A stretch of DNA of 64,000 nucleotides, taken from positions 1-64,000 of the forward strand of contig JUHI01000027.1 of NCBI GenBank assembly GCA_000799755.1, written 5' to 3'. Numbering within the stretch: the first letter of the stretch is position 1; every line of letters starts with the position of its first letter. This DNA comes from Martinezella tropici. GTDB lineage: Bacteria > Pseudomonadota > Alphaproteobacteria > Rhizobiales > Rhizobiaceae. This document shows, piece by piece, positions 54,482-63,609 of this stretch. The notes below the pieces were generated by a model. It searched no databases. It was not told where the DNA came from and saw only the letters and a program-made list of their open reading frames with translations. The translations under genes were made by a program, and so were the position numbers.

Positions 54482-55837
54482 CTACTCCGCAGCCACGGCA
54501 TGCCGCGCAGGATGCTCCGGCACTTTCAGCCCGAGATTTTCACGCAAGGTCCTGCCCTCGTATTCGCTGCGGAAGAGACCCCGGTGGCGCAACTCCGGCA
54601 GCACGTGCTCGACGAAATCGTAGAGCCCCGTGGGCAGCTGCGGCGGCATGACATTGAATCCATCCGCGGCCCCCGCCCTGAACCACTCCTCCATCAGGTC
54701 GGCGATCTGAACAGGCGTTCCCACGATCTGCCAATGGCCGCGTGCGCCGGCAATGCGAAGGTAGAGCTGCCGGATGGTCAGATTTTCGCGCCGCGCCAGA
54801 TCGAACAGCAACTTCTGACGGCTCTTGCTGCCGTTTGTTTCCGGCAGGTCGGGAACGGGGCCGTCGATGGGGTATTGCGACAGGTCAACGCCACCCGACA
54901 TGCCGTTCAATAGGGAGAGGCCGACGGCCGGATGGATCAGATCCTGGATCTGCGCGAATTTTTCCTCTGCTTCCTGTTGCGTCCTGCCGACGACGGGAAA
55001 GATGCCCGGCATGATCTTGAGATCGTCGCGGTCGCGGCCGTATTTCGCCAGACGGCCCTTGAGATCGCTATAGAAGGCCTTCGCATCGCCAATTGTCTGG
55101 TGCGCAGTGAAGACAACCTCGGCGGTGCGGGCCGCAAGTTCCCTGCCCGGCTCGGACGAACCCGCCTGCACCAGGACCGGATGTCCCTGCGGCGCACGCG
55201 CGACGTTCAGCGGGCCTCGGACCTTGAAGTATTTGCCCTTGTGGTTGAGAATGTGCTGCTTGTCCGGATCATAATAGACGCCGCTCTGCTTGTTGCGAGG
55301 GAATGCGTCCTCTTCCCAGGTATCCCACAAGCCGCGCACCACATCGGCAAATTCCTCCGCCCGCTCGTAGCGCTCGGCATGGGCATAATGTTCGTCCCTG
55401 CCGAAATTATGCGCCTCATGGTCGCTCGAGGACGTCACCAGGTTCCAGCCGGCGCGACCGCCGCTGATATGGTCGAGGGAAGCGAATTTGCGGGCGATAT
55501 GATACGGCTCGTTGAAGGATGTCGAGGCAGTGGCAACGAAACCGATGTTTCGCGTCACCGCAGCCAGCGCGGACAGCAGCGTGATCGGCTCGAACTGGGC
55601 GACATAGCGGATCGCCGTCCGATGCAAGGCCTCAGTGTCCGCTCCGCGCGTTCCGACGCCATCCGCCATGAATATGAGATCGAATTTCGCCGCCTCGGCG
55701 ATCTGCGCGAGCTCGACGTAGTGGCTGAAATTCGAACCTGCATCGGCTTGCGCGAGAGGATGTCGCCAGGCAGCAATGTGGTGGCCCGTCGGATAAAGAA
55801 ATGCTCCGAGCCTCAGCTGGCGTCGTTTACCCGTCAT
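54482..55837 (-). CDS. LLM flavin-dependent monooxygenase, NtaA/SnaA/DszA family (A)
   Basis: 451 residues, TIM-barrel bacterial-luciferase-like enzyme using FMNH2 and O2. LRLGAFLYPTGHHIAAWRHP start, KFDLIFMADGVGTRG, GFVATASTSFNEPYHIARKF, HISGGRAGWNLVTSSSDHEA, HPVLVQAGSSEPGRELAART and RENLTIRQLYLRIAGARGHW are family marks. Likely cleaves C-S bonds of an organosulfur compound brought in by the co-encoded importer. GGGAGAAG precedes ATG 55837. First gene of the import operon. Confidence 0.92.
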   Translation of the reverse strand: MTGKRRQLRLGAFLYPTGHHIAAWRHPLAQADAGSNFSHYVELAQIAEAAKFDLIFMADGVGTRGADTEALHRTAIRYVAQFEPITLLSALAAVTRNIGFVATASTSFNEPYHIARKFASLDHISGGRAGWNLVTSSSDHEAHNFGRDEHYAHAERYERAEEFADVVRGLWDTWEEDAFPRNKQSGVYYDPDKQHILNHKGKYFKVRGPLNVARAPQGHPVLVQAGSSEPGRELAARTAEVVFTAHQTIGDAKAFYSDLKGRLAKYGRDRDDLKIMPGIFPVVGRTQQEAEEKFAQIQDLIHPAVGLSLLNGMSGGVDLSQYPIDGPVPDLPETNGSKSRQKLLFDLARRENLTIRQLYLRIAGARGHWQIVGTPVQIADLMEEWFRAGAADGFNVMPPQLPTGLYDFVEHVLPELRHRGLFRSEYEGRTLRENLGLKVPEHPARHAVAAE

Positions 55838-55880
55838 CGTCTTCTCCCTCGTGGTAGCGGAAGGAAGGCTAATCATTAAA

Positions 55881-55896
55881 TCTAATAATCCATAGA
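55881..55896. promoter_or_regulatory. Candidate operator TCTA-N8-TAGA (site 2)
   Basis: TCTAATAATCCATAGA within an AT-rich patch (55870-55915) between the divergent operons starting at 55837 and 56147. On the minus strand the patch reads AGAATATAATTTCTATGGAT, closely matching AGAATATTTTATCTATAGAT at site 1. Confidence 0.5.
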
Positions 55897-56146
55897 AATT
55901 ATATTCTATTTAGCGATGCCGCCTCGGATTTGTCGTCGCGCACAGCAACGATCGGACGGAGAACGTTTCGCAGCGACCTCTTATGAAGTCCGGGCATTCA
56001 TATTGTTATCCGCGCGCATGCTTGCTCGGGAAAGAATTTCTTCCCGCGAGACCAAATAGATATTGCTGGACTTGGGACGACACTCGCCAAACCCTTCACG
56101 TCATGAGCGGCTCAGCGCCGTGACGATCCATCGGCGTGGAGCAGAC

Positions 56147-57325
56147 ATGTCTTTCAATTCCGACAGTTCCGATCCATTCGTTGCCAAAGCCATCGAACTT
56201 AGGCAGGCTTTCCATCAGGATGCAGTTCAACGCGACAAGCTTGGCGGCAGGCCGACCGAGCAGATCCGCGTACTGAAGCAGAGCGGATTGCCCTCTGCGC
56301 AGATACCGGTCCAATACGGCGGAAAGGGTGCTTCCTGGCTTTCCATCCTGCGTGTCGTCAGGGAATTCGCGCGCACGGACGGTTCGCTCGCCCATCTCTT
56401 CGGCTATCACCATCTGCCGCTGAACCTCGTTCTTTTCCGCGGTTCGAATGCCCAGAAGGACCATTTGCTGCGTGCCTCGGCTGCCGGGAATCTGATCTGG
56501 GGCAATTCCGGCAATGCCATGTCGAAGACCTCATCGGGGCGGCAGATCGACAAGGGCTGGCTTGTCAACGGCAAACGCCCCTTCTCGTCGGGCTCTCACA
56601 TTGCCGACTATATCCAGATCTCGTTCGAAACCGCCGAGGGGGATCGCCTCACGGCCGCCGTTCCAGCCGACCGAGACGGGATCGTCATCGAAGACGATTG
56701 GGACGGAATAGGCCAGCGCCAGACCGGTAGCGGCACGGTCAGCTTCCACGATCTTGAGATCGAGGATGATGAGCTCATCAGCTCACCCGCCATCCCGCTG
56801 ACACCCTATACATCGCTGACCTCCCTGCTGCAGCAGAGCGTGCTGCTTAACGTCTTCGTCGGCAGCGCCCAGGGCGCGCTGGAAGAAGGTAGCGCCTACA
56901 CGACGACGTCATCGCGCCCATGGATCTATTCCGGCGTCGAAAATCATACCGACGATCCCTGGATCAAGCGGCAATATGGCGATCTCTATATTCGCACGCT
57001 GGCCGCCACCGAACTGGCCGACAAAGCTGCCCGCAGCCTCGACGCGGCATTCAACCAGGGACCCGGGCTGACACGTGAAGACCGTGGCCTCGCTGCCATC
57101 GATATAGCCACCGCCAATATCTATGCCGGCGAGGTCGGGCTTGCCGTCTCCAGCGAGATCTTCGAGGTCATGGGCGCGCGGTCGGCGACGACTGCCAATG
57201 GTTTCGATCGCTTCTGGCGTAACGTCCGCACCCACACGCTCCACAACCCCGCCGAATACAAGAAGCGCACGGTCGGCACCTGGCTGCTGACCGGCGAGCT
57301 TCCGACGCCGGCTATGTACCGCTGA
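56147..57325 (+). CDS. SfnB-type acyl-CoA-dehydrogenase-like sulfur oxidoreductase (1)
   Basis: 392 residues. FVAKAIELRQAFHQDAVQRD, GGRPTEQIRVLKQSGLPSAQ, IPVQYGGKGASWLSILRVVR, FGYHHLPLNLVLFRGSN, DWDGIGQRQTGSGTVSFHDL, RPWIYSGVENHTDDPWIKRQ and MGARSATTANGFDRFWRNVR define the SfnB-like family induced in sulfur starvation (sulfone or organosulfur use). Probably FMNH2-dependent oxygenation. GGAGCA precedes ATG 56147. First gene of a six-gene plus-strand operon ending at 62466. Confidence 0.9.
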   Translation: MSFNSDSSDPFVAKAIELRQAFHQDAVQRDKLGGRPTEQIRVLKQSGLPSAQIPVQYGGKGASWLSILRVVREFARTDGSLAHLFGYHHLPLNLVLFRGSNAQKDHLLRASAAGNLIWGNSGNAMSKTSSGRQIDKGWLVNGKRPFSSGSHIADYIQISFETAEGDRLTAAVPADRDGIVIEDDWDGIGQRQTGSGTVSFHDLEIEDDELISSPAIPLTPYTSLTSLLQQSVLLNVFVGSAQGALEEGSAYTTTSSRPWIYSGVENHTDDPWIKRQYGDLYIRTLAATELADKAARSLDAAFNQGPGLTREDRGLAAIDIATANIYAGEVGLAVSSEIFEVMGARSATTANGFDRFWRNVRTHTLHNPAEYKKRTVGTWLLTGELPTPAMYR

Positions 57326-57336
57326 AAGGATTTCCC

Positions 57337-58692
57337 ATGGCGAGACGCAAGGACCAGATCAAGCTCGGCGCCTTCCTGCTCTTTACCGGCCATCACGTCG
57401 CGGCCTGGCGTCATCCCGAGGCGTCCGTCGGCATGGAATTCGAGAACTATCTCGAGCTTGCCAGGCTTGCGGAGGCGGCCAAGTTCGATACGATCTTCTT
57501 CGCCGATGGGGTTGCGGCACGGTTGAAGGATGTGAACGCAGCCAGCCGAAAGGCGCATAACGGCGTTTACCCGTTTGAACCGATCACGCTTCTGTCCGCC
57601 CTTGCGAGCGTCACCCGCAACATCGGCCTGATCGCCACCGCCTCGACGAGCTTTTCCGATCCCTTCAACCTTGCTCGCCAGTTCGGTTCGCTGGACCGTC
57701 TGAGCGGCGGCCGCGCCGGCTGGAACCTGGTAACGTCCTCCGACCCGGAAGCCGCCTTCAATTTCGGCCACGACACGCAGGTTCTGCATGCGGACCGCTA
57801 TGACCGGGCGGAGGAATTCGCAGATGTCGTGCTCGGCCTCTGGGATAGCTGGGAGGACGATGCCTTTCCGCGTGATCGTGAGAGCGGACGTTATTTCGAT
57901 CCGGAAAAACTGCATCGGCTGGACCACAAGGGACGTCACTTCAAGGTGCGCGGGCCACTGAACATACCGCGCTCGCCGCAGGGGCGACCGGTGGTGGTGC
58001 AGGCAGGCGCCTCCGAACCCGGCAAGGAGCTCGCGGCACGGACGGCGGAAGCGATCTTTGCCGCGCAGATCACGCTCGACGAAGCCAAGGCCTACTATGC
58101 CGACGTCAAGGGGCGGCTGGGCAAATACGGCCGCTCTCACGACGACCTGAAGATCCTGCCGGGTATCTTCCCGGTGGTCGGACGCAGCGAGGCGGAAGCG
58201 CAGGACAAGTTCGAGGCCTTGCAGAACCTGATCCAGCCTGAAGTCGGCCTCAATCTCCTGTCGCAATTGACCGGCGTCGATCTCAGTTCCTATCCGCTTG
58301 ACGGTCCCGTGCCGCCCAACCCGCCGGCAACCAATGCCGGCAAGAGCCGCCAGGAACTGGTGCTCGATCTTGCCCATCGCGAGAACCTGACCATTCGCCA
58401 GCTCTATCTGCGCATCGCCGGCGCGCGCGGTCACTGGCAGGTTGTCGGAACTCCCACCCAGATCGCCGATGTCATGGAAGAGCGGTTCGAGAATTATGGC
58501 GCCGACGGCTTCAACATCATGGCGCCGATCATGCCCGGCGGCCTTGCCGATTTCATCACGCTCGTGGTGCCGGAGCTGCGCCGTCGCGGCCTGTTCCGAA
58601 CCGACTATGAGGGTACGACGCTGCGCGAAAATCTCGGCCTCAAGCGCCCCGTCAATAGATTTTCCGCAGGCAATGCGGCTGCAGCAGAATAG
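57337..58692 (+). CDS. LLM flavin-dependent monooxygenase, NtaA/SnaA/DszA family (B)
   Basis: 451 residues, closely related to enzyme A at 54482: IKLGAFLLFTGHHVAAWRHP, KFDTIFFADGVAARLKDVNA, GLIATASTSFSDPFNLARQF, RLSGGRAGWNLVTSSDPEAA, RPVVVQAGASEPGKELAART, GVDLSSYPLDGPVPPNPP. FMNH2-using TIM barrel. 11 bases after the SfnB-like gene. By eye A and B are the closest pair among the three such enzymes here. Confidence 0.92.
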   Translation: MARRKDQIKLGAFLLFTGHHVAAWRHPEASVGMEFENYLELARLAEAAKFDTIFFADGVAARLKDVNAASRKAHNGVYPFEPITLLSALASVTRNIGLIATASTSFSDPFNLARQFGSLDRLSGGRAGWNLVTSSDPEAAFNFGHDTQVLHADRYDRAEEFADVVLGLWDSWEDDAFPRDRESGRYFDPEKLHRLDHKGRHFKVRGPLNIPRSPQGRPVVVQAGASEPGKELAARTAEAIFAAQITLDEAKAYYADVKGRLGKYGRSHDDLKILPGIFPVVGRSEAEAQDKFEALQNLIQPEVGLNLLSQLTGVDLSSYPLDGPVPPNPPATNAGKSRQELVLDLAHRENLTIRQLYLRIAGARGHWQVVGTPTQIADVMEERFENYGADGFNIMAPIMPGGLADFITLVVPELRRRGLFRTDYEGTTLRENLGLKRPVNRFSAGNAAAAE

Positions 58693-58701
58693 GAGAAAAT
58701 C

Positions 58702-59043
58702 ATGGCACGCGACAAACTGTTTCTGATCTCACCCGGCTTTGCCGACCCCAAGCATCCGAACGTCAGCTTCGTTTGCCCCTATTGCAATTCCATCGAAGGC
58801 CTGCTTGCCGCATTTCCGAACCTTGCTTCCAGGATCGATGTCGAGCGGGTCGCCTTCGCGCGACCGCGACGACAAGTGATCGATGTCGTTGGCGAGGAAA
58901 ACCAGTCGCTGCCGCTCTTCATTCTGGCGGACAATCCTCCCGACGATGCGAGCGAGCGCGAGGAAACGCGGTTCGTCAATTCGACCGATCGTATTCTCGA
59001 GCTGCTGACCGAACGGCACGGTTTTCCGCGCCTGCACAAATGA
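58702..59043 (+). CDS. DUF3088 protein with glutaredoxin-like CPYC motif
   Basis: 113 residues: ARDKLFLISPGFADPKHPNV, SFVCPYCNSIEGLLAAFPNL, DVERVAFARPRRQVIDVVGE, ENQSLPLFILAD. CPYC placed after a beta strand, with a Pro before a later strand (SLPLFIL), resembles the thioredoxin/glutaredoxin active site and its cis-Pro. DUF3088 has no assigned function. Here it lies between two monooxygenase pairs (9 and 12 base gaps), so a redox or sulfur-carrier role in the pathway is suggested by context. Confidence 0.82.
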   Translation: MARDKLFLISPGFADPKHPNVSFVCPYCNSIEGLLAAFPNLASRIDVERVAFARPRRQVIDVVGEENQSLPLFILADNPPDDASEREETRFVNSTDRILELLTERHGFPRLHK

Positions 59044-59055
59044 ACGGGGAGCGAC

Positions 59056-60276
59056 ATGACTATCAAACCAAATGGCTTCGAGCCGCCCCACCTGCTGCCG
59101 GCACTGTTCGAGACCGACAAGACCAATCCCCATCTCACCAAGGCGGCCGAACTGCGCGAAATCTTCGCCAGGGATGCTATCGAGCGGGATCAATTGGGTG
59201 GCAGGCCTGACGAGCAAATCAAGCTCCTGAAGGAAACCGGCCTCGTCAATCTGCTGATCCCCAGGGAGTTCGGCGGTGCGGGCGAGCACTACTCCACCGC
59301 CATGCGGATTGTCCGCGAATTCGCCAAAGTGGATGGGTCGGTCGCCCATCTCTACGGCTATCACTTCAGCCCCCTGCAGAATGCCGTCAATACCGGCCCA
59401 GACGACCGTTCGCGCGATATCCTGCGCCGCTCGGCCGCCGGTCGCTGGTTCTGGGGCAATACGACCAATAGCTTCTCCAAGAGCCTCTTCGGTCGACGTG
59501 AAGCTGACAAAATCATTCTCAACGGCTTTCGGCCATTCTCCTCCGGATCGCATGTCGCCGACTATCTGATGGTCGCCTGGGAGGACGAAGAGACCAACAA
59601 GCGCAGCTTCGCCTATATACCGGCGAACCGAGAGGGCATTACCATCGCCGATGACTGGGACGGGATCGGCCAGAGGCAGACCGGAAGCGGCCGTGTCTTC
59701 TACAAGGATGTGGTCATCGATACCGGTGAGATCCTGCCGGAGCGACCGCAAGATCCGATCACCCTGCTGGCCCCTTTGCAGCAGCAGAGTGTGTTGCTCA
59801 ATGTCTTCGTCGGCACAGCGCAGGGCGCGCTGATTGCTGCCCGAGACTATACCGTTACGCATTCACGGCCCTGGATCTATTCCGGTGTCGAACGCCATTC
59901 CGATGATCCCTGGATCAAGCGGCAATATGGCGAGCTTTGGATCAAGGTAGAGGCGGCAACCGCACTCGCCGACCGGGCCTTGACGGCGCTCGATGCCATT
60001 TACGCCAAGGGGCCGGATCTGACGGCCGATGACCGTGGCGAAGCGGCGATCGCCGTCGCCTCGGCCAATGTACTAGCTGGCCGCGTCGCTCTTGACGTCA
60101 CCAGCGAGATCTTCGAGGTCATGGGCGCCCGCTCCGCCGTCAGACCGCTTGGGTTTGACCGCTTCTGGCGAAATGCGCGCATTCACACGCTTCACAATCC
60201 CGCTGAATACAAGACCCGTAATGTCGGCACATGGTTCTTGAATGGCGAGTTTCCGGAACCGGGGATATTTCAGTGA
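59056..60276 (+). CDS. SfnB-type acyl-CoA-dehydrogenase-like sulfur oxidoreductase (2)
   Basis: 406 residues, paralogue of the 56147 gene: AAELREIFARDAIERDQLGG, RPDEQIKLLKETGLVNLLIP, REFGGAGEHYSTAMRIVREF, AKVDGSVAHLYGYHFSPLQN, DDWDGIGQRQTGSGRVFYKD, SRPWIYSGVERHSDDPWIKR, MGARSAVRPLGFDRFWRNAR. Same family role. Its stop overlaps the next start (GTGA at 60273), indicating coupling with monooxygenase C. Confidence 0.9.
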   Translation: MTIKPNGFEPPHLLPALFETDKTNPHLTKAAELREIFARDAIERDQLGGRPDEQIKLLKETGLVNLLIPREFGGAGEHYSTAMRIVREFAKVDGSVAHLYGYHFSPLQNAVNTGPDDRSRDILRRSAAGRWFWGNTTNSFSKSLFGRREADKIILNGFRPFSSGSHVADYLMVAWEDEETNKRSFAYIPANREGITIADDWDGIGQRQTGSGRVFYKDVVIDTGEILPERPQDPITLLAPLQQQSVLLNVFVGTAQGALIAARDYTVTHSRPWIYSGVERHSDDPWIKRQYGELWIKVEAATALADRALTALDAIYAKGPDLTADDRGEAAIAVASANVLAGRVALDVTSEIFEVMGARSAVRPLGFDRFWRNARIHTLHNPAEYKTRNVGTWFLNGEFPEPGIFQ

Positions 60277-61601
60277 GCCAGAAACGCGAGCTTCATCTCA
60301 ACATCAACATCCTGCATTCCGGCTTCTCGCCAGCAGCCTGGCGAATGGATGGAAGCGACCCACGCGCGTCCTTCGATATCAATCACTACATCAACGTCGC
60401 CCGCATTGCCGAGCGCGGCACCTTCGACGCGGTTTTCCTCGCCGATCAGGCGGCCATCTCCGATCGAGTCGATTTCAGGCCGCTCACCTCGCTGGAACCG
60501 ACGATCGTGCTGGCGACTGTTGCCGCCCACACACAGCATATCGGCCTTATCGCCACGGCTTCGACCACCTACAACGAGCCCTACAATATCGCCCGCCGCT
60601 TCGCGACGCTCGACCATGCAAGCGGCGGCCGTGTCGGCTGGAACATCGTCACCAGCGCCGACCTCTCGCAAAGCCGGAATTTCGGGCTGGAAAAGCCGGT
60701 TGAGCATCATGGCCGTTATGAGCGTGCCGCCGAGTTTACCGCCGTCGTCAAGGCACTCTGGGACAGCTGGGAGGAAGATGCCTTCGTCGGCGATGTCGCC
60801 AGCGGCCGTTTCGTCGATCCCGCCAAGGTCCACCCGATCGCCCATCGTGGCAAGCATTTCTCCGTTCATGGGCCCCACAATGTTCCGCGCCCGCCGCAGG
60901 GTCATCCGGTTCTCGTCCAGGCGGGTGGTTCCGATGATGGCCGGGAACTGGCGGCGCAACACGCTGAAGCCGTCTTTTCTGCATCGCAATCCTTCGACGA
61001 AGCCCTCGACTATGCTTGGGACTTGCGGACGCGGGCAGTGCGCTACGGCCGTGCACCCAACAGCGCGCTGATCCTCGCCGGGCTCGCAACGATCATCGGC
61101 AGCACGGAAGCGGAGGCGAAGCGACGGCAAGAGGAATTGCGTGAACTCATCCCGCTGGAATACAGCCTCGCACGCCTCTCTGGCGTTCTGCAGATTGATC
61201 CGAAGCGACTGAAACTGGATGAGCCCTTACCTGACGATATCCCGTTGCCGCCGGACGGCGGTCACACTTTCTTCCGGGCGACCCTTGCTCTTGCCCAACG
61301 CGAGAAACTGACCGTGCGCGGCCTCATCCGCGCATTGAACGGCGGAACCGGCCACCGCACCATCGTCGGCACGCCGGAAGCAATCGCCGACGACATAGAG
61401 GCATGGTATCTCGCGGGTGCCGCTGACGGCTTCAATCTGATGCCGGATGTGCTGCCGCACGGCCTGGAGGTTTTCGTCGACGAAGTCGTGCCGCTCCTGC
61501 GTCGTCGTGGTCTTTTCCGGCAGGCCTATTCGGGCCATACGTTGCGGGATCATCTCGGCCTCGCCCGGCCCGCCAATCCTTATGCTATCGCCGCCGAATG
61601 A
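60273..61601 (+). CDS. LLM flavin-dependent monooxygenase, NtaA/SnaA/DszA family (C)
   Basis: 442 residues from GTG 60273. LNINILHSGFSPAAWRMDGS, TFDAVFLADQAAISDRVDFR, GLIATASTTYNEPYNIARRF, HASGGRVGWNIVTSADLSQS, HPVLVQAGGSDDGRELAAQH. More divergent than A and B; probably another substrate. The overlap with the preceding stop fixes the start, although the frame is open from 60231. Confidence 0.92.
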   Translation: MSQKRELHLNINILHSGFSPAAWRMDGSDPRASFDINHYINVARIAERGTFDAVFLADQAAISDRVDFRPLTSLEPTIVLATVAAHTQHIGLIATASTTYNEPYNIARRFATLDHASGGRVGWNIVTSADLSQSRNFGLEKPVEHHGRYERAAEFTAVVKALWDSWEEDAFVGDVASGRFVDPAKVHPIAHRGKHFSVHGPHNVPRPPQGHPVLVQAGGSDDGRELAAQHAEAVFSASQSFDEALDYAWDLRTRAVRYGRAPNSALILAGLATIIGSTEAEAKRRQEELRELIPLEYSLARLSGVLQIDPKRLKLDEPLPDDIPLPPDGGHTFFRATLALAQREKLTVRGLIRALNGGTGHRTIVGTPEAIADDIEAWYLAGAADGFNLMPDVLPHGLEVFVDEVVPLLRRRGLFRQAYSGHTLRDHLGLARPANPYAIAAE

Positions 61602-61614
61602 AGGAGAGTAAAGC

Positions 61615-62466
61615 ATGACGTCATTTGCGACCGCCAAGGTTTCCGCGCCACATCGACTAGCAAGCCTTGCCGAAGAGCGCTATCGCGATGCCGAGCAGCA
61701 GCTTGGTACGGACTGGAATGAGACCGTCGAAACGCTTCTGTCGCATCGCACTGTCCGCAGCTATCTGCCAAAAGCGGTCCCGGAAAGTGCCGTCCGTCTC
61801 GCCGTCGCTGCCGCGCAGTCAGCCCCAAGCTCATCCAACCTGCAGGCCTGGAGCGTCGTTGCCGTCGAAGACGAAGCGCGCAAAGCGAGGCTGAACACCG
61901 TGGCCGGCACGCAGCGGCAGATCGCTCAGGCGCCGCTGCTGCTGATCTGGCTCGCGGACCTTTCGAGGCCGCGCAGCATTGCCGCGGACCAAGGCTCTCC
62001 GGCAGAGGGCCTGGACTATGTCGAGAGCTTCCTGCTCGCTGTCATAGATGCCGCCCTTGCGGCGCAGAATGCAGTCGTCGCCCTGGAGTCGCAAGGCCTC
62101 GGCACCTGCTACATCGGCGCAATCCGCAACGATCCGGAAGTGGTGGCTCGGGAGCTGGAATTGCCAGAAGGCGTATTTCCAGTCTTCGGTCTGACCGTCG
62201 GCTATCCCGATCCAGCGGTGCCGGCCGCCATCAAGCCCAGGCTGCCACAGACCACCGTTCTGCATCGCGAGCGCTACGATGACAGCTGGCAGCCCGACGA
62301 TCTCAAGCATTACAATACGGTTTTGCGAGACTTCCAGACCGAGCAAGGCATGCCGCTTTTGGACTGGACCGAGCAGGTGAGGAACAGGATCGGTACGGTC
62401 GCGGCCCTGAAAGGCCGGCATTTGCTCGGGGCCGCGGCGCAACGCCTCGGCTTCAAGCTGAAGTAA
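61615..62466 (+). CDS. Nitroreductase-family FMN oxidoreductase (NfsA-like)
   Basis: 283 residues. Nitroreductase fold: LLSHRTVRSYLPKAVPESAV, AQSAPSSSNLQAWSVVAVED (FMN binding), IDAALAAQNAVVALESQGLG, TCYIGAIRNDPEVVARELEL, PEGVFPVFGLTVGYPDPAVP. Uses NAD(P)H to reduce nitro groups, quinones or flavin. As last gene of an operon with several FMNH2-dependent enzymes it could be their flavin reductase. It ends 5 bases before the convergent LysR stop. Confidence 0.9.
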   Translation: MTSFATAKVSAPHRLASLAEERYRDAEQQLGTDWNETVETLLSHRTVRSYLPKAVPESAVRLAVAAAQSAPSSSNLQAWSVVAVEDEARKARLNTVAGTQRQIAQAPLLLIWLADLSRPRSIAADQGSPAEGLDYVESFLLAVIDAALAAQNAVVALESQGLGTCYIGAIRNDPEVVARELELPEGVFPVFGLTVGYPDPAVPAAIKPRLPQTTVLHRERYDDSWQPDDLKHYNTVLRDFQTEQGMPLLDWTEQVRNRIGTVAALKGRHLLGAAAQRLGFKLK

Positions 62467-62471
62467 TCGCC

Positions 62472-63482
62472 TTATTCGGCGGCGGCGATGTCGAGCCTGC
62501 GGGGTGAATTCCACAGCAAGACGTCGTCGATTGCCCGCAACGCCTTGGTTTCGGCCTGAAGCCAATTGCGAAACAGCTCCACGCGCGCGAGCCGTGCCTT
62601 GGCCGGCGTCGTCACGAAGAAATAAGAAAAGCTTACGGGCTGCGGGCTGCCGAAGGGACTGACCAGGCGCCCCGCCCTCAGCTCCGCCTCTGCCAGACGT
62701 ACCTTCCCGAGGCCAAGTCCCTGCCCTGCCAGGGCCGCATCGATGACGAGCGATGATTGATTAAGACGGAAGCCGCCTTGCGACAGCCGATAGGACAGTC
62801 CCTCGGCCCGCAACCAGGCATTCCAGTCCGGACACGAACGATCGTGCTCTGCACCATCCTCATGCAGGAGCGGCACGCCTTCGATTGCCTGCGGATCGTT
62901 CCACAGCCAGTGCCGCTCGGCAAATTCGGGATTGCAAATCGGCACCACAGCTTCGGAGAAGAGGTGATCGACAACCAGGCCAGGATAGCCGCCGCTGCCA
63001 TAGCGGATGGCGCAATCTGTCTCATCCGTGTTGAGATCCGTCAATTGCGTCGACGCGTCGACCAGAACCTGCAGGCTCGGCGCCGCACGTCTCAAACCGT
63101 TCAATCGCGGGATAAGCCACTTGCTCGCAAAGGACGGCGCCACCGAGACACGGATGGGCAGATCATGATCGCTGGCAGCGAACTGTGTCATCGTTGCCAA
63201 AACGGCATCGAATGCATCGGTCAGGCCCGGAACCAGAGCGAGACCGGCGGCTGTCAGTTGCAACTGTCCGCGCGTCCGGTGGAAAAGCGGCTGCCCGAGA
63301 TAATCCTCCAGCAGCCGTATCTGCTGGCCGACGGCTGCCGAGGTGACGTGCAACTCATCGGCAGCGCCGAGAAAATTCAGGTGCCGCGCGGTGGCGACGA
63401 AGGCCCGCAGCGATGTCAATGGCGGCAAGCGCGCCAAGGTCGGCTGGATGGTTTTCTTTCGTGTGCTGGCAGGAGTGTTCAT
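62472..63482 (-). CDS. LysR-family transcriptional regulator (GcvA-like)
   Basis: 336 residues. A basic N-terminal extension (MNTPASTRKKTIQPTLARLP) precedes the HTH: PLTSLRAFVATARHLNFLGA, ADELHVTSAAVGQQIRLLED, YLGQPLFHRTRGQLQLTAAG. Effector domain GLTDAFDAVLATMTQFAASD, TDETDCAIRYGSGGYPGLVV, LVIDAALAGQGLGLGKVRLA. Start ATG 63482 is at a sensible position; upstream frame to 63575 is unlikely. Divergent from the binding-protein gene at 63810; a likely regulator of the sulfur genes via the TCTA/TAGA dyads (inference). Confidence 0.9.
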   Translation of the reverse strand: MNTPASTRKKTIQPTLARLPPLTSLRAFVATARHLNFLGAADELHVTSAAVGQQIRLLEDYLGQPLFHRTRGQLQLTAAGLALVPGLTDAFDAVLATMTQFAASDHDLPIRVSVAPSFASKWLIPRLNGLRRAAPSLQVLVDASTQLTDLNTDETDCAIRYGSGGYPGLVVDHLFSEAVVPICNPEFAERHWLWNDPQAIEGVPLLHEDGAEHDRSCPDWNAWLRAEGLSYRLSQGGFRLNQSSLVIDAALAGQGLGLGKVRLAEAELRAGRLVSPFGSPQPVSFSYFFVTTPAKARLARVELFRNWLQAETKALRAIDDVLLWNSPRRLDIAAAE

Positions 63483-63609
63483 GAGCCGATTGCAGCACAA
63501 ACCGACCATGAAAGACGAGAACGCGCTTTGCGTTTGTCTGAAAGACGACGAACATTTTCTTCCATGCTGCACCAAGGCAGCGGAAGCAAAAACTAAAATC
63601 GAGGAATAG

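Noticed and set aside
57121..58434. Long minus-strand frame opposite monooxygenase B (also 58729-59862)
   Set aside because: Antisense of conserved enzymes; no ribosome site or family signature.
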